Made by a program: the position numbers and the translations under genes. Source: Cavia porcellus (Eukaryota > Chordata > Mammalia > Rodentia > Caviidae). From it: a stretch of DNA of 64,000 nt. The stretch is from positions 66,019,494 to 66,083,493 of the forward strand of contig NW_026947490.1 of assembly GCF_034190915.1 (NCBI RefSeq), in the 5' to 3' direction. The notes beneath the pieces are model-generated. The model was not told the origin of the DNA and did not search any database. It saw nothing but the letters and a program-made list of their open reading frames with translations. Shown here piece after piece: positions 24,900 to 36,339 of this stretch (position 1 is its first letter; every line of letters begins with the position of its first letter).

Positions 24900-25030
24900 A
24901 TGTAAATATAATGATTTCTAAGCAGAGAACCTCCAACGTTTTCTATTAGGTAGCAGGAGGTCAATATGAGGCCAGCTGTCCAAACACAGCTTTTGATTCC
25001 CCGGAGTCAGCAAAATATATAGAAAAAAGG

Positions 25031-25055
25031 TTTTTTTTTTTTTTTTTTTTTTTTT
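25031..25055. repeat. Poly-T tract (25 T)
   Basis: This is a pure T run. It could be the reversed tail of a retroposed sequence, but I recognise no SINE or LINE to its right. Confidence 0.9.
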
Positions 25056-25314
25056 CTCTTTGGGGAGAGAAATGTCTTACCACACACACAAGTAAGTAGC
25101 TCCAAATGTACTGGAGATTTTATTTAGGTATGTGGTTATCAAACTTTTTTCCAAAGCAGGATAAAATCTTTTTTTCAGTGCCAATCTCACTCAGAACCCT
25201 AGGATCCTGCAGGCCTGCCCCTAGGGCACCTTCTGGAGGCCCCAGAAATCAAGCCTGGAAACCCAGGGCCTAACTACATATCTTGGGGCCACAGTCCAGA
25301 CCCTGCTACCCTAC

Positions 25315-25410
25315 CCTGGGGCTTGCTGGAAATGCAGAGTCTAAGCCCCACCCAGAACTGGATTTCTACACCATCTCCGGGGAATTTGGGTACACATTAA
25401 AATTTAGGAG
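25315..25410. mobile_element. hAT-Charlie non-autonomous DNA transposon fragment (MER20/MER5-like)
   Basis: The words 'gcttgctggaaatgcagagt', 'taagccccacccagaactgg', 'ccatctccggggaatttggg' and 'acacattaaaatttaggag' occur in the order found in MER20-group hAT elements. Both terminal repeats are lost or too diverged to see. Exact subfamily and orientation are uncertain. Confidence 0.55.
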
Positions 25411-25654
25411 TTAGGTCTAGCAGGTTTACTCCTGAATATTTCTTCCCCTCTTGGCTCATGCTAAACACCTAGGTGCAACTTCTTAAAAATTAGTCTGGAA
25501 ATCTGAGCCCCCCAAACCAGCTACAGCTCTAAGGAGCATCATGGAATGTTTGTGTCCCGAGTTTGGGGCTTCATGTCTGTAAAATCTGATCGTTTCCTCT
25601 CCCCTCACAGACACAGCAGGAGGAGGAGTACACAGTGCTTGCAAAGGGGCAGGA

Positions 25655-25850
25655 GAGCCAAGTGGTTAATGCAGAGACTGTGGAGCAGATTCCCTGGGTT
25701 CAATGCCAACGTCTCTGGCTCTCTCTGGGTGATGTTGGTGGTTAACTGCAGTCTCTGTCCCTGTTTGTCTCCATGGTATGCAGATGAGAGGATGATGATG
25801 GTGCTGGTGGTGACAGGCATACCACTGTATGAACAGGTAGGCGAAAACCC
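25655..25850 (+). mobile_element. MIR SINE
   Basis: MIR landmarks in order are 'gccaagtggttaatgcagag', 'attccctgggttcaatgcc' (B-box region), 'ctctctgggtgatgttggtg' and a diverged 3' part with 'gcagatgagaggatgatgat'. Ends are approximate. Confidence 0.6.
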
Positions 25851-26089
25851 TTGAGGATGCTTGTGTTCCAGAGTCAGTCCAGCTCCACCCAGGCAGAGGC
25901 TCTCCATTCAGGGATGTACAAAGGAAAATCTATCATACAAAATAGCAGGGCCTTAGGAGTCACACGGACATCTTCCAAATAGTCCCCCCACTTATAGTAA
26001 GGAAAGGACAGATATAACTTAAACTTTCCAACTTGCAGGTAAACTTTTTAGTTACACTCAGAAACATCCACTGCTATTTTGGGCTTCTC

Positions 26090-26195
26090 CACCTGGAGCC
26101 ATGACCTTGGACAAGTCCCTGTACCACTTCTCTCATTTCCTTCTTGCAGGGTAGGGCAGGAATGTCTCCCTGGCTGGCCTTTCTAACTCACTGTG
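26090..26195 (+). mobile_element. Possible MIR SINE core
   Basis: 'ggagccatgaccttggacaa' and 'gtccctgtaccacttctctc' resemble the MIR core ('tgaccttgggcaagt...'), followed by a 'ttgcagggtagggcagg' word. It is short and diverged. Confidence 0.4.
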
Positions 26196-26429
26196 GGGTG
26201 GGGTGAGGGTGGACATGGAGAGCTGCTCTGGGCCTCAGGCACAGGCAGCTGGATGGAGGGCAGCCCGTCCTCTGGCCTTCAGACCTCGATTCATCACCTG
26301 CAGGACTGAAGGAGAGCACACAGAGTCCTGCTGCCCTCCCAGGTCTCGCTGCTGCAAGAAGCAGAGCTCACAGACAGAAAGTGCTCTGAGGAGCACTGCC
26401 AGCACCTCTCCACAGACACTTAGCCTTTA

Positions 26430-27250
26430 TTTGGTGGCATCCAGGTAAGGTAGCTTGTGCCGCAGACATTCGCCTCCCCCAGATGAAAACAAGACCTCTT
26501 CTAGAGGAAAGAGGCTGAGGAGGCCATCAGGCCAGGCCCTGAGCCAGGAGCCCACAAGCCTGGGTGCATGCACAAGGCCACCCAAGGACCCCAGGCACCT
26601 GCTCCAGTGCCAGCCCCTGGGTGGGAGGTGTTGGCAGCCTGGAAGCTTTCCTCCATGCTTCTGAGCCCCGCAGCCTCTGGTGTTTTGACTCTGTGAGCTC
26701 TCCATTTCAGTCCAGCAATTGTTCTTATAAACAACAGAGGGAAAAATAGAAGAGTTGTGAAAAACAGATACAGGGAATTAGGGCGCCCTAGAAATTCTAA
26801 AACATCAGCGAAGCTCATGTTTAGCATGATCAATCCAGTGGCCTCGAGCCGCAGCTGGGCCTTGACTGTGGAGGCAGAAATGCTCGCCAAGGCGGGTGGA
26901 GCAGTCGGGCAGAAGGTCAAGGCAGTGTACAGCGGGGGCCGCTCTCCTGTCCGCTTGCGTTCCCACGTGGACACAGGCGAGGCATGCTGGACTGATGGGG
27001 TTTTAATCCTCCTGAAGCAGGCTGGGCCCGTTGGTGCAGTTTAGCGCTGTGTTCTTCACAGAATACGAAGCCTGAGATACGTGAGTGGAAACGTGCCCTG
27101 TGCCTGCCTGCTGCACAGCCCCAAACCTCTGCTTCAGTGATCTCCATGCCACGGGCCATTTGCAGATGATGCAGTGCCCCGGACACGTCCTGCACAAACA
27201 AGGCTAACAACCTCTTCCACACAGGGGCAGCCGTGGGCCACTCGGAGAAG
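26430..27250. other. Single-copy block retaining many CpGs; possible regulatory element at about 26730-27010
   Basis: The right half keeps more CpG than its surroundings (26800-27260) and contains a palindrome TAGGGCGCCCTA at 26778-26789. A 157-codon minus-strand frame (26501-26974) has no domain I recognise. CpG retention with no repeat content is compatible with a conserved or hypomethylated element, but the sequence alone cannot settle this. Confidence 0.3.
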
Positions 27251-27529
27251 CGTTCCAGTCCCAGTTCATCTCTCCGAGCTAGTCGGGAACCTCAGTGGGT
27301 GAGTGAGGGCACACTGGACCAATGGAACCCATTCCAGCAGAGTTAATGATGTTAGGGACTGGACAAAGGACCCAAGGCTCGCTCTGCTCCCAATCAGATG
27401 GTTTTTCTCACTCCAGAATGGCTGGATGAGCCAGGAGGGCAGGAATTGAAGGATTAAGAGCCGGGATCCCCTCCCGGGGTCTGGGTGGTGAAGGGTTTAC
27501 AGGAGGTGGTGAAATTTAACCAAAAAGGA

Positions 27530-27655
27530 GACAAAGAGGAAGAGCACAGGGCTTGAGATGAGCTTGGAGTTAAATTGTTTAACTTCTTAACTTTCTCATC
27601 TCTAAAATAGGTGTAATGACATTTATCTGCTAATGCAATGAAGGTACCAGGAGAG
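27530..27655 (+). mobile_element. MIR SINE fragment
   Basis: 'ggagttaaattgtttaactt', 'cttaactttctcatctctaa' and 'aataggtgtaatgacattta' follow the MIR core, and then the copy ends. It is truncated at both sides. Confidence 0.55.
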
Positions 27656-28062
27656 TAGGACACTGTAGGGCCACAGTTCCAAGTGCCACATTTCAGGCAG
27701 CAGCGAACCCATCACTCAGAAGATGACAAGGCAATGAAGAAGCTTCCGTCACTGGTGATGGAGCCACCTTTACAGGGCAGCACGTTTGTCTTGTGTTGGT
27801 AGTGGTGTTCACGTGAGGCCCCCTGCTCTGCTGCTAGTGGCACAGAAGCATAAATAGCACACACTACAACATTTGTTCACAGCTGATAATGGACTTGATG
27901 AACAGAAATGACTATTACTGGTCTATTATGTTTTACCACTGTTTAGAGCTCCCGCCTGCTACTTAGACAAAGCTTACTGCAGACTACTGGAGCCTCACAC
28001 GTCTTGTGTTTGCTTCTGCTCCTGGTAGTACAGAAAGGCCACTGTTAGTGATGCACCCTGTC
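27656..28062. other. Single-copy sequence, nothing recognised
   Basis: About 400 bases between a MIR fragment and an LTR, with no features I can support. Confidence 0.4.
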
Positions 28063-28455
28063 TTGGTTACCATGTAGAACAAAGCCCCTAAAAGTCTCAT
28101 GTGTCAGAAGTGAGGCTTTGGGGAGGTGACTGGATTATGGAGCGCTACACTTACCAGTAGGCAAGTCCATTGATGAGTGCATAACTAACTGTACTGATGA
28201 AAGGTGCCACCCCACTGGAGGAGGTGGTCATTGGGTGGTGCCTCTGGAGAGTGTATCTCTCACTCTGGGTCTGACTCTTTGATTCCTGGCTGCCATGGGC
28301 TGAGCAGCTTTCACCCACCATGCCCATTTACCATGCCATTTGTGCCTGGGAGTGAGATGACTATGAACTGAACCCTCTGCAGCCAGGAGGCAAAATGCAG
28401 CTCTCCTCCTTCCAGTTGTGGGTATTGGGTGTGTGTCTCAGTGATGAGGACGTGA
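28063..28455 (+). mobile_element. MaLR-type LTR, diverged
   Basis: MaLR landmarks in order are 'aagtctcatgtgtcagaagt', 'ggtgactggattatggag', 'ccaccccactggaggagg', 'ctgccatgggctgagcagct', 'gactatgaactgaaccctct' and 'gtgggtattgggtgtgtgtc'. The polyadenylation word is mutated (GGCAAAATG). It has no internal region. Confidence 0.75.
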
Positions 28456-28509
28456 CACACACACCCACGCCATCTGGGTTGCATGAGTGTGCTCGGGAAC
28501 GTTCATGTG

Positions 28510-28690
28510 ATGAAATTAGCTAACGTGTCTCTCAGACAGGCGCTGTCCTGGAGACTGACTCTCCATGTTTGTAGTAGCCCCACGGCAGCAACCGTTCTCC
28601 CAGCTTTATAGGTAAGAAAGACAAGAAGGTTAATGGGTGCCCACAGGTCATCTCATGGTTCCACCGTGGACCTTTGAATGTGGGGCTCAC
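28510..28690 (-). mobile_element. MIR SINE, antisense
   Basis: Reversed MIR words appear: 'cagctttataggtaagaaag' (tttacaggtgaggaaa-like), 'ttaatgggtgcccacaggtc' and 'ctttgaatgtggggctc'. It is moderately diverged. Confidence 0.5.
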
Positions 28691-28799
28691 TGAATGCGTG
28701 CCTCTCCCTTGTCCATGGGGCTCAAAGACCCAGGTTCCCAAGGTCTGCAGGGAAATTCCAGGGCCACTGTCTGGGCTTGGGACTTCCTGTTTGCCTACT

Positions 28800-28912
28800 T
28801 CAGCAGGTCTAAGTCCATAGTCACCAGCCACACAACCTGGTAAAATTTCCTGGCCTCTTTACCCCTCCTCTGCCTCAGCTGGGGACTGAGGGTGATAATC
28901 ACCTCAGGCAGG
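28800..28912 (+). mobile_element. MIR SINE fragment
   Basis: The MIR core is recognisable in 'ttcctggcctctttacccct', 'cctctgcctcagctgg' and 'ggactgagggtgataatcac'. It lies close to the antisense MIR at 28510-28690, and they are separate insertions. Confidence 0.5.
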
Positions 28913-31235
28913 AAGGGAGAGGTCCCCTGGATCCCAGCCCCAAACGAAGGTAGATTTTCTGTAACTATCCACATGAAGTTCTGATGCTTCCTCTGCGTGT
29001 ACAGCACCCCCCCCCCCCATTCCTAAGAAATCTGGGAGCCCTGGGCATCCAATCCAGGGACTTGTCCATCCTTTCTTCTGCAGAGCCAGGACAGAGCTGT
29101 CGCCTGGGCTCCTATGCTCCATGGCTGTGTCAGTGAAGAGAAGACAGCGAGAGAATGAATTTGTTTACCAGTAAGTGAATGAGCTGGAAATCAAATCCAG
29201 TCTGCCTCCAAAACTTACGTTCTTTATCCCTTCAGCTCTTCTGGGCTATGCAATTTGTCCCTCTAAGGGGCATCAGGAGAAAGTCATATTGAGGGGTCCA
29301 TGTGTGAGACTGTCCATGTCCCTCCAGTCTGCTCAGCCAACTGTAATGGAGCAGGGACTCCTTTGTCCTCTTTCCTGGTTCCCTTCTTCCTCTTTGTCGA
29401 TGATATTAAAGAACAATTATATAATTAACACACAGTAAGCCACACCCACTTGAAGCACTCAGGTTGACTCTTTGACCTGTGTGGCACCCAAGGGCAGGTG
29501 CTGGCACTTCAAGATGGCAGACCTGGTCCTGCCTGGTCTCAGTCCTTATCTGCCTGGGGACTAGGAACTGCCTGGGGCTCCCTGGAGCCAGACTTGGAGA
29601 ACACTTCAGAAGCAGTCACATATTTGCAAGTGTTCGTGTTTTGTAAGGATTCTGAAAGAAATTGCTTTCAAATGAAGCCTAAAAGAAAAAGACAGGAAGA
29701 GAAGAAAAAAGAAACCAAAGGAAGGTTATAAAACAGAAAAAAGGCAGAAGATGGATACAATTAAACCAGAAGTTTCGTTTTGCAAGGTAATTCCTGCCTC
29801 CTGGAATATTTAATTATAGGCGAATCCCGCAGACCACCTATTGTTTTAAGTGCTTTTCTTCTCTGGTGCAGTCCCAGGACACTTTGCAACAGAAAATGAT
29901 TTGATTTTCCTGGGAGAATGAAGGATAAAATGAATGATAAACATCTTATCTTCAGAACAGTATACATTTTTCAATACCACACCCAAAAAGCATTGGATTT
30001 GCATCCTTAATTTGAATGCAAAATACTTGGAAGTCTAGCTTACATTTCCCACACGTGTGTTTTATTTTCTTTAGGGAGTGCAGAAAGAGCAGAGAAGACA
30101 GAGAGGTCCCTCTTTCTGTTTGTGTCTGCACAGCGTCATGTCTACCAGTTTGGTTTGATTAAACCATTATCACCCACACTTCGCTCTACACGCGAAGGGA
30201 GGAATGTGGGGCTGGGTGTGTGTCACAGGAGCCCTAAGGACAGCAGTTTGCATCTCTCAGCTGTTGCTCATTCTACCGGCCTGAGCCTCAGAAGGAATTT
30301 CCCAAACTAGGATGGCCACACACGCCCAGGGCTGACGTTGCCAGCTAGAAGGTAACCTTCCTGGCATATGCCCTGGGGACCAGGAAGAGTGCCTGTGTAC
30401 TTCCTGTTATCAAGAAGCAGCCACCAAATCCCACCTCTAGTAGAAACTCAGATGTTAATGGCCCAGGTCAAGGATCCATGTGGCTGGACGTTCTGCTGGA
30501 TCATTTCTTGAGGTCCCCTCTTCACTTGGTTCTCACAACCAGCATGAGGGGCAGAGAAGCTGGACCTCCTGCCTTGGCCTCTCAGAAGAGAGCCTGGCAA
30601 TCCAGCATCTTCCTTTGAAATTGAGACTTTGATAAACAAAAAACAAAATTCAAAACCCTTTTGCTGTTAGTGCCAGGCGCTGAGAGCCGGGGCAGGGGCT
30701 GGGTGAAGCTAGCAGATGCCCTTGGCATGGTCTTGGTGTCCGTGTTACAGGGTGCTGGAGCACACTGGCCTCAGTCTCTGTACCGTCACAGCCCCTCCCT
30801 GTGTGGCACTGTCCCCCAGCCTGGGACAGCCCAGACCATGGCTTAACAGCCCACAGGATGCTGGGCAGAGGGATGCAGTTCTAGACTGGATTATGTGGAC
30901 CTGGATACGGAGACGGCAAGGAAAGCACAACTTTCAGCTGCCCTGATTTACAGTTGTACGACTTTAATAAAGCAGCTCTTTGACACAAAACATAGTAATG
31001 GTTACTTGGACCTGTTTCAATCTATCATGTCACCCTCTGCTCTTGGAGATGTTACAAAGAGGTAATGGCCAGGCTCCAAAGCCTGGTTTTACAAGTTTGT
31101 TGCTTAGAAGTGCAACTGTGTGTTGGCACAGCTGATGCCCAAATCTTTGTAGGAGTGCAGAGGGGAAGAAAGAGTAAAGGGACTATAAAACCACAAACTA
31201 TGTACAAAATGTATTATGAGCTAGAATTTGAGAGC
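28913..31235. other. Single-copy sequence, no gene recognised
   Basis: It contains a C homopolymer run at 29007-29018 and a purine-rich A/G stretch at about 29680-29755. Frames are short and have no domains. No RNA gene or transposon was recognised. Confidence 0.4.
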
Positions 31236-31252
31236 TTTTTTTTTTTTTTTTT
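31236..31252. repeat. Poly-T tract (17 T)
   Basis: This is a pure T run with no recognisable SINE beside it. Confidence 0.85.
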
Positions 31253-31564
31253 GCCTCATACAGCTGGGGGCAGTGGCTTCCAGAACAGTCATTTTGCTTC
31301 CAAAGCTGCTCTGTAGAAACACTGCATTTCCAAAGGTCCTGGGGCCTGAGTCCTGCCTGGGTCCCTGAGGCGGCTTAGAGTGATTTAGCCTTGGGTTATG
31401 GACTGGGATGCATGTTCCAAAGCCTCTCAAGGATGAATCCTCCCTGCAGCAGGAGGCAGGCTGGGTGAGACAGGGTCAAGTTGGGGACAATGCAGAACCT
31501 GGAAATCAATGAGTTCTGGCTTTCCACAGCCTTCAGCTCCCTCCCTGTCTTCAAATTAGAGGAA

Positions 31565-31650
31565 TGGGGCTGGGGCTGTAGCTCAGTGGTAGGAAACTTG
31601 TCTGGCAAGTGTGAGGCACCAAGTTCCAATCCCCAGTACCACTAAACAAA
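31565..31650 (+). mobile_element. ID SINE (tRNA-derived)
   Basis: It begins 'ggggctggggctgtagctca' with 'gctcagtggtagg' as the A-box region, then 'aagttccaatccccagtacc' as the B-box region, and a short A-rich tail. It is well preserved but has no clear target duplication. Confidence 0.85.
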
Positions 31651-33351
31651 ACAGAATTAAGTCCTACAGTTTGGTTTGTTTTAGTTTTATCCTAAAAAGT
31701 TAGCATTCCAACATAACTTTTAGACACAAACCTCGTAGACTGCTCTGACCTCCCAGTTTGTTAGTTGAAAGGTGGTTATAACACAGAACACAGTTTGACG
31801 GATGGCCAGGGAGGAAAGCCTCAGGTCTCCGTGTTCGGTCAGTGCCTTGGCTTCTGGCTTGTCCTCCTCGGCTTGTTTCACAGGAGCCGAGTTCCCCGTG
31901 GATGGCTGGATGGTCACTGCCTGTCCTCCCAGGCTGGTGTCTTGGTTCACCAAGACCCACTTTGTCAGGGCTGGCACAATCCCCCACATCGCTTTGGTTT
32001 ACCTAAGTAGTAACAGGACTCAGTGCATCATCTGATGTGAATTGAAAGTCCAGGACCCAGCATTCTGCCCCACACAATTGGGCCCAGAGGAGGACAGCGA
32101 GAAGGAAGCCAAGTGCCTGGGATGAGGTGCTGCTACCGACCTGCCATGTCAGTTCTGCAGCAAATTGTACACTCATGGGGACTCGGGTCCTGTAAACCTG
32201 TAGTGTGTGGCCCCGGGTTCTGCCACCCTGCAGGCCTCATGCTTAGCCAAGAGGATTTAAGGCCCATTGCTACCCACACGTGTCATCTAGGGGTCAAATC
32301 GCCTCCAGTTCCAACCCACGCTCCTGGCTGACCTTGGCTGGGAGTGGAGAGAAGGTTCTGTCCTGGTCATGAGACTCACAATTCTTCCGGCAGACAGAGT
32401 CCAGAGTCCATGGACCCAGAAAGCCTTCTGAGCACCTGCAGGGTTCTCCAGTGCCTAGACAGGCGCAGAGCAGAGAGTCAGCACCCATTACTTCTGCTTC
32501 TGCTTCCCACCCACACCCCTGGCCAGGGCAGTCAGAGGAAGCCACCGGCCAGGAGTCTCAACCAACAGAAATGTTCTGTTGTGCGTCTAGAGCCCACAAG
32601 TCCACAAGCAAGGTGTCACGGCAGAGGCTGTCTCTCCTAGTGCCGTGGGCTCTTAGTGCGTTGCCCTCTTTGGCTTCTAAACGCCTCACCCCAGCTATGC
32701 CTCTGTGTCCACACAGCACGCTCTTCTGTGCCAACTGGTGCCCAGCTTCCTTTCTTAGGAGGACACTGGGTACTGGGATGAGAGCCCGTTCTAATGCGCT
32801 CATCCTCACAGGCTACATCTACAGTGACCATCTCCATGGAAGGTTCTTCAGCACCGGAAGTTAGGACTTCTGGCTACGTAGGAATTCGGGTGCAATTTAC
32901 TCTAATACCACCCGTGAACTTTGGGTAAGTGAGTAAATACTTTCAGGCCTTATTCTCTCCAGTGGTGACATTGCTGATGTTTCAGATCCATTTTAGCTCT
33001 GAGGCACAGTAATTTTAAAAGCCTTTAGAGTATGTTAGCCTGTTTCCTTTTCTTTGTCAATAGGCTCCAGTTCTATTCATCGAATGTCATTTTTAAAACC
33101 ACTTTGTCCAGGCTTCAAGAAACTTGCTGCTGTTTTTGAGATAGCTATCTGTGTGGATGGCATTAAGTGTATTTACTGACCATTCTGGCAGTCCTCCAAC
33201 GTATCAACTGGCCATGGCTACCACTGGGATGTAGTACAGAATACAGGTGTCCACTGCCTGATAACCAGCCTGCCCTCTGCATATCGGCCTTAACTGTCTT
33301 TTAGACTTAGTATACTTCTTTCAAAAAGTTAGATCTTTCTAACTTTACTTA
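31651..33351. other. Single-copy sequence, no gene recognised
   Basis: Frames up to 137 codons overlap on both strands in the GC-richer part (31.7-32.9 kb) and have no domains. No repeat family is evident. Confidence 0.4.
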
Positions 33352-33436
33352 GCTTTTTTTTTCAGCACTAGCCACCAAACCCAGGACTTTGTGCTTATTA
33401 AGCATATATTCTACTGAAGTGTTATATTCCCAGAGT
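33352..33436 (-). mobile_element. ID-like SINE, antisense, diverged
   Basis: The plus strand reads T-run, 'cagcactagccaccaaaccc', 'aggactttgtgcttattaag' and 'attctactgaagtgttatat', ending 'tcccag'. This is the reverse of an ID element with its A-tail at the left. It is diverged. Confidence 0.6.
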
Positions 33437-33678
33437 TTTTAAAATAAAAATGTAATCCTAACTAAAATTTTTAAGAAATAAAACAAAAGTAACCTAAAAG
33501 ACCTCTCTTAGATATCTTGGAACTGAAGTGGGAATTGTTTATGTATATTCTGCTCTTTCTGTACTTTAGCCTGGGTTTTTCTGTGCCATTAATACTTTTT
33601 GAAAACACGATCTTTAATTCTGTTAAATATTCCATTCCATTTCCACTTCTCAATATTATGAATCACTGTTTCTAACAT

Positions 33679-34075
33679 TGTGGGGAGCCCTGTAATTGGC
33701 TGCCACCTTATATCTGCAGGCCACACCACCTTAACTCCCTCTAGGAGTTAAGTTTAGTAGTTAAGCAGCACCTTGCCTAGCTTGTGTGGCCTGGCCTATT
33801 CAGGGATTATGTTAATCAGCCTGCTTTAGGAGCCCGAGTGTGGGAAATTTGAATTGAACCATGACCCTTAGCCTTGCTGCTGTTGCTAAGTTACCTGCTG
33901 ACATCCCAGAACCCAACTCCCTCTTCCTCAATACCCTATATATTTGATACTCCTTCCTTGAATAAATGAGACTTGATCAGACTACTTCGTCTTGACTCTG
34001 TTCTTTACATCTCTTGTCCGCTCTCATCCCCACTCCCCTCTAGGGTCTCCATGGACTTACCCGCAGGCCGGGACA
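33679..34075 (+). mobile_element. Solo LTR of an ERV2 (ERVK-like) endogenous retrovirus
   Basis: The 397-bp element starts TGTGGGGAGCC and ends GGGACA. It is flanked by a perfect 6-bp duplication, TAACAT (33673-33678 and 34076-34081). Six-base duplications and TGTGGGGAGCC-type starts are usual for rodent ERV2/ERVK LTRs. A TATA-like TATATA is at about 33937-33942 and an AATAAA signal at 33961-33966, giving a normal U3-R-U5 order. No internal viral sequence remains, so it probably arose by recombination between two LTRs. Perfect duplications suggest it is younger than the MaLR copies. Confidence 0.8.
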
Positions 34076-34081
34076 TAACAT

Positions 34082-35213
34082 CACTGACTTTGATCTTTGT
34101 GTACATCTCTGATTGCTTCCTTGCGTGACTCTCGAGTGTGGAGTTGTGGAATAAGTGTGTTGTATTTTTAACGTGTTTTGTCAACCTGTCCCCCAGAAAA
34201 GTGGTGACAATAATCACTCTCTCCAGTCATACCTAAAATTGCCTTTATTTTCTGGAGGGGTTTTTATTCTTTTCTTATTGATTTGGAAGAATTCTTGCTA
34301 TATTTTGGATAAAATTTCCTACCATCCACATTGATAGCATGGACTAAAAACTTCTTAAAGTCAGGCCCCTATTAAATGTGTGTACCTCACAATAACAAGT
34401 TTGCAGCTCGTGACCAAAGTAACACCTGATAAATACCCCGAGGATGTAAAGCATCTACGCCCGCCATGAGGAGGCCCATGTTTCAGTCCAGGGAATTCGA
34501 GCAAACACTAAGTAACAAAATGGAGCCATAATAGAGGCACCAGACAGTGTGTAGGGTGAACATAGAAAGTGTGACCAGGCAACCACTGCAAATCGGGGTC
34601 ACCATACTTCTGGTTACGATCTCAGATCTGATTACTGTTTTAGCCAGAGAAGACTTTCTAGGCCCAGGATTAGCATAAATATAGCACCTGACAAAAATGC
34701 CCCCTGCTTTTGAGAAAGGGGCCATTCAGTGCCACCCTAGCTAACAGGATCCCGCAGGCTACAGTAGAGGGCGAGGGCTGGGGAGGGCCCACTGCTGGGA
34801 CCCATGTCTGAGGAAGACGGTGCCAGCAGCTGCGTGGTGCAGAGGAGAAAAGGGAGACTGTCAGCTCCTTCAAAAGAAGCCTTGTGTTTCCTGTTTATAA
34901 GTTGAAGTCTGAAAACTGGACTAAAACTGTATCTTTATTGCAGGCAATCAGGTGGATGGTCATTGAAGAGAAGATTAAACATGTTAATTTTAATAAATTT
35001 GTGCAAACTAAAAAAAAAAAAGCCTTGTGCCATCCAAAGCTTGAGTACTGTCACTGTGTCCCAGCTACAGCACACTGAAGTCCTGCTCCCCTAGGTGGGA
35101 GCCACCTGACCGCTGGGGTTACTCCTCCCAGTTCTCCCCAAAGTTGGTTCTAAGGGAAGAGCCAACTGGCCGCCGTGGATCTGCAGCCCAAACTTCAAGG
35201 ACCATCTCAAATA
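34082..35213. other. Single-copy sequence, nothing recognised
   Basis: Frames are short. A run of 11 A lies at 35011-35021. A possible CTCF-type site is listed separately. I could not match 34380-34720 to a repeat family. Confidence 0.35.
34758..34776 (+). promoter_or_regulatory. Possible CTCF-type motif (weak)
   Basis: The core CAGTAGAGGGCG resembles the CTCF consensus (CCACCAGGGGGCG), but some highly constrained positions are substituted. It is weaker than the site at 50430-50448. Confidence 0.3.
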
Positions 35214-35216
35214 CCT

Positions 35217-35219
35217 CTC

Positions 35220-35267
<48 letters not shown>

Positions 35268-35281
35268 TCCTTCTTTCTTCT
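35217..35281. repeat. (CTTT)n tetranucleotide microsatellite
   Basis: About 13 tandem CTTT units on the plus strand are followed by imperfect TTC units. It is a pure pyrimidine tract and likely polymorphic in length. Confidence 0.9.
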
Positions 35282-35414
35282 TCTTACTTAAAAAATAGTT
35301 TCACTGAAATGCAAATCAGATGCTTACAGCTCACCTGGCTTCAGCCAAGGTTAGTCAACCAATGTTAGTCAAGGGTGCTTAGCAAATTCACAGTTTTGCA
35401 ACCACCAGCACAGT

Positions 35415-35805
35415 CTAATTTAGGACATGTCCGTTACCCCCAAGACGCAACCTCACACCTCTCAGCCATCACCTCCCCTCGTCCCACACCTCCCCAATCC
35501 AAGGCTCTACTCACCACTGAGCTTCCAATCTCTCCAGATTGACCTCTTTGGACATTTCATATGGATGGAGCCACACAGTGAAGCAAGTTCTTTTGTGTCT
35601 GGCAGCTTTCTTTTCAATAATATTCTTGAGACTCATCCACACAGTAGCATACCAGTACTCAATTCATGTTTAAGGCTGAGTAATCTTCCAATGTATGGAT
35701 ATACCACATTTTGGGTATACATCAGTTGATGCATATTTGAGTTGTCTGTACTTTGGGGCTATTATGAATAACGCTGCTATGAAAATTCAAAACACATCCC
35801 CTGTT
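35415..35805 (-). mobile_element. L1 LINE fragment, antisense (3' part of ORF2/3' UTR)
   Basis: The plus strand reads 'ggacatttcatatggatgga', 'cttttgtgtctggcagcttt', 'gagactcatccacacagtag', 'aatgtatggatataccacat', 'catcagttgatgcatatttg' and 'ggctattatgaataacgctg'. This is the reverse of the 3' region of old mammalian L1 elements. Reading frames are broken. It is a truncated remnant with no mobilising ability. Confidence 0.8.
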
Positions 35806-36200
35806 GAGAACTTTTAAAAATATTTATGAACTGAATGTCTGTATTATGTGCCTGTCAATTCTTGGCCCTTCCCTGTCCCATGATGCTTAGGCCCATCTCC
35901 CCGCCAACCTCAGCAATGTCTAAGCAGCTTCACGGTCCCCCAGCTGCCTCTGTGATCCTGTAGGGTGGATGCTCAGCCCAGAGAAGAGCCGCCTCGCTCC
36001 TCTTTATCTCTGGTTGCTTTGCCTGGTGTCTTGGGAATCCTTTGCAGAGGTGCCATATGAGGACTGTTCCTCTAAAAGGACAGAACCTTTTCTCCCAGAG
36101 ACATAACGGAAGATTTAATGACAACTCTTTTCTTTTGTGCTTGGAGACTAAAGGAAATGCTCCATTTTGGATGTGTGATTTAAATGACTGGCTGCAAATT
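35806..36200. other. Single-copy sequence, nothing recognised
   Basis: About 400 bases between the L1 fragment and the ID insertion, with no feature I can support. Confidence 0.4.
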
Positions 36201-36215
36201 AAGAATATTAGACAG

Positions 36216-36308
36216 GGGGCTGGGGGTTTAGCTCAGCGGCGTAAGCACCTGCCTTGCAAGCAGGCAGTCGTGAGTTCAATCCCTGGTACCGATAAAAAGG
36301 AAAAAGAC

Positions 36309-36335
<27 letters not shown>
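36216..36335 (+). mobile_element. ID SINE, young, with 15-bp target duplication
   Basis: The body starts 'ggggctgggggtttagctca' (A-box region) and carries 'gagttcaatccctggtacc' (B-box region), then a linker 'gataaaaaggaaaaagac' and a long A tail (29 A, 36309-36337, its last two bases shared with the duplication). It is flanked by the perfect duplication AAGAATATTAGACAG (36201-36215 and 36336-36350). Long perfect duplications and an uninterrupted tail indicate recent L1-mediated insertion, so the site may be polymorphic between individuals or species. The 'gcaagcaggcagtcgtgag' segment marks a distinct ID subfamily. Confidence 0.9.

Positions 36336-36339
<4 letters not shown>

Noticed and set aside
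26501..26974. 157-codon minus-strand frame with a hydrophobic segment
   Set aside because: One short hydrophobic run could suggest a membrane protein, but no family match, start context or exon support was found.
36220..36300. Possible tRNA gene (A and B boxes visible)
   Set aside because: The boxes belong to an ID SINE with a poly-A tail and target duplications. The same applies to 15914-15998 and 31565-31650.
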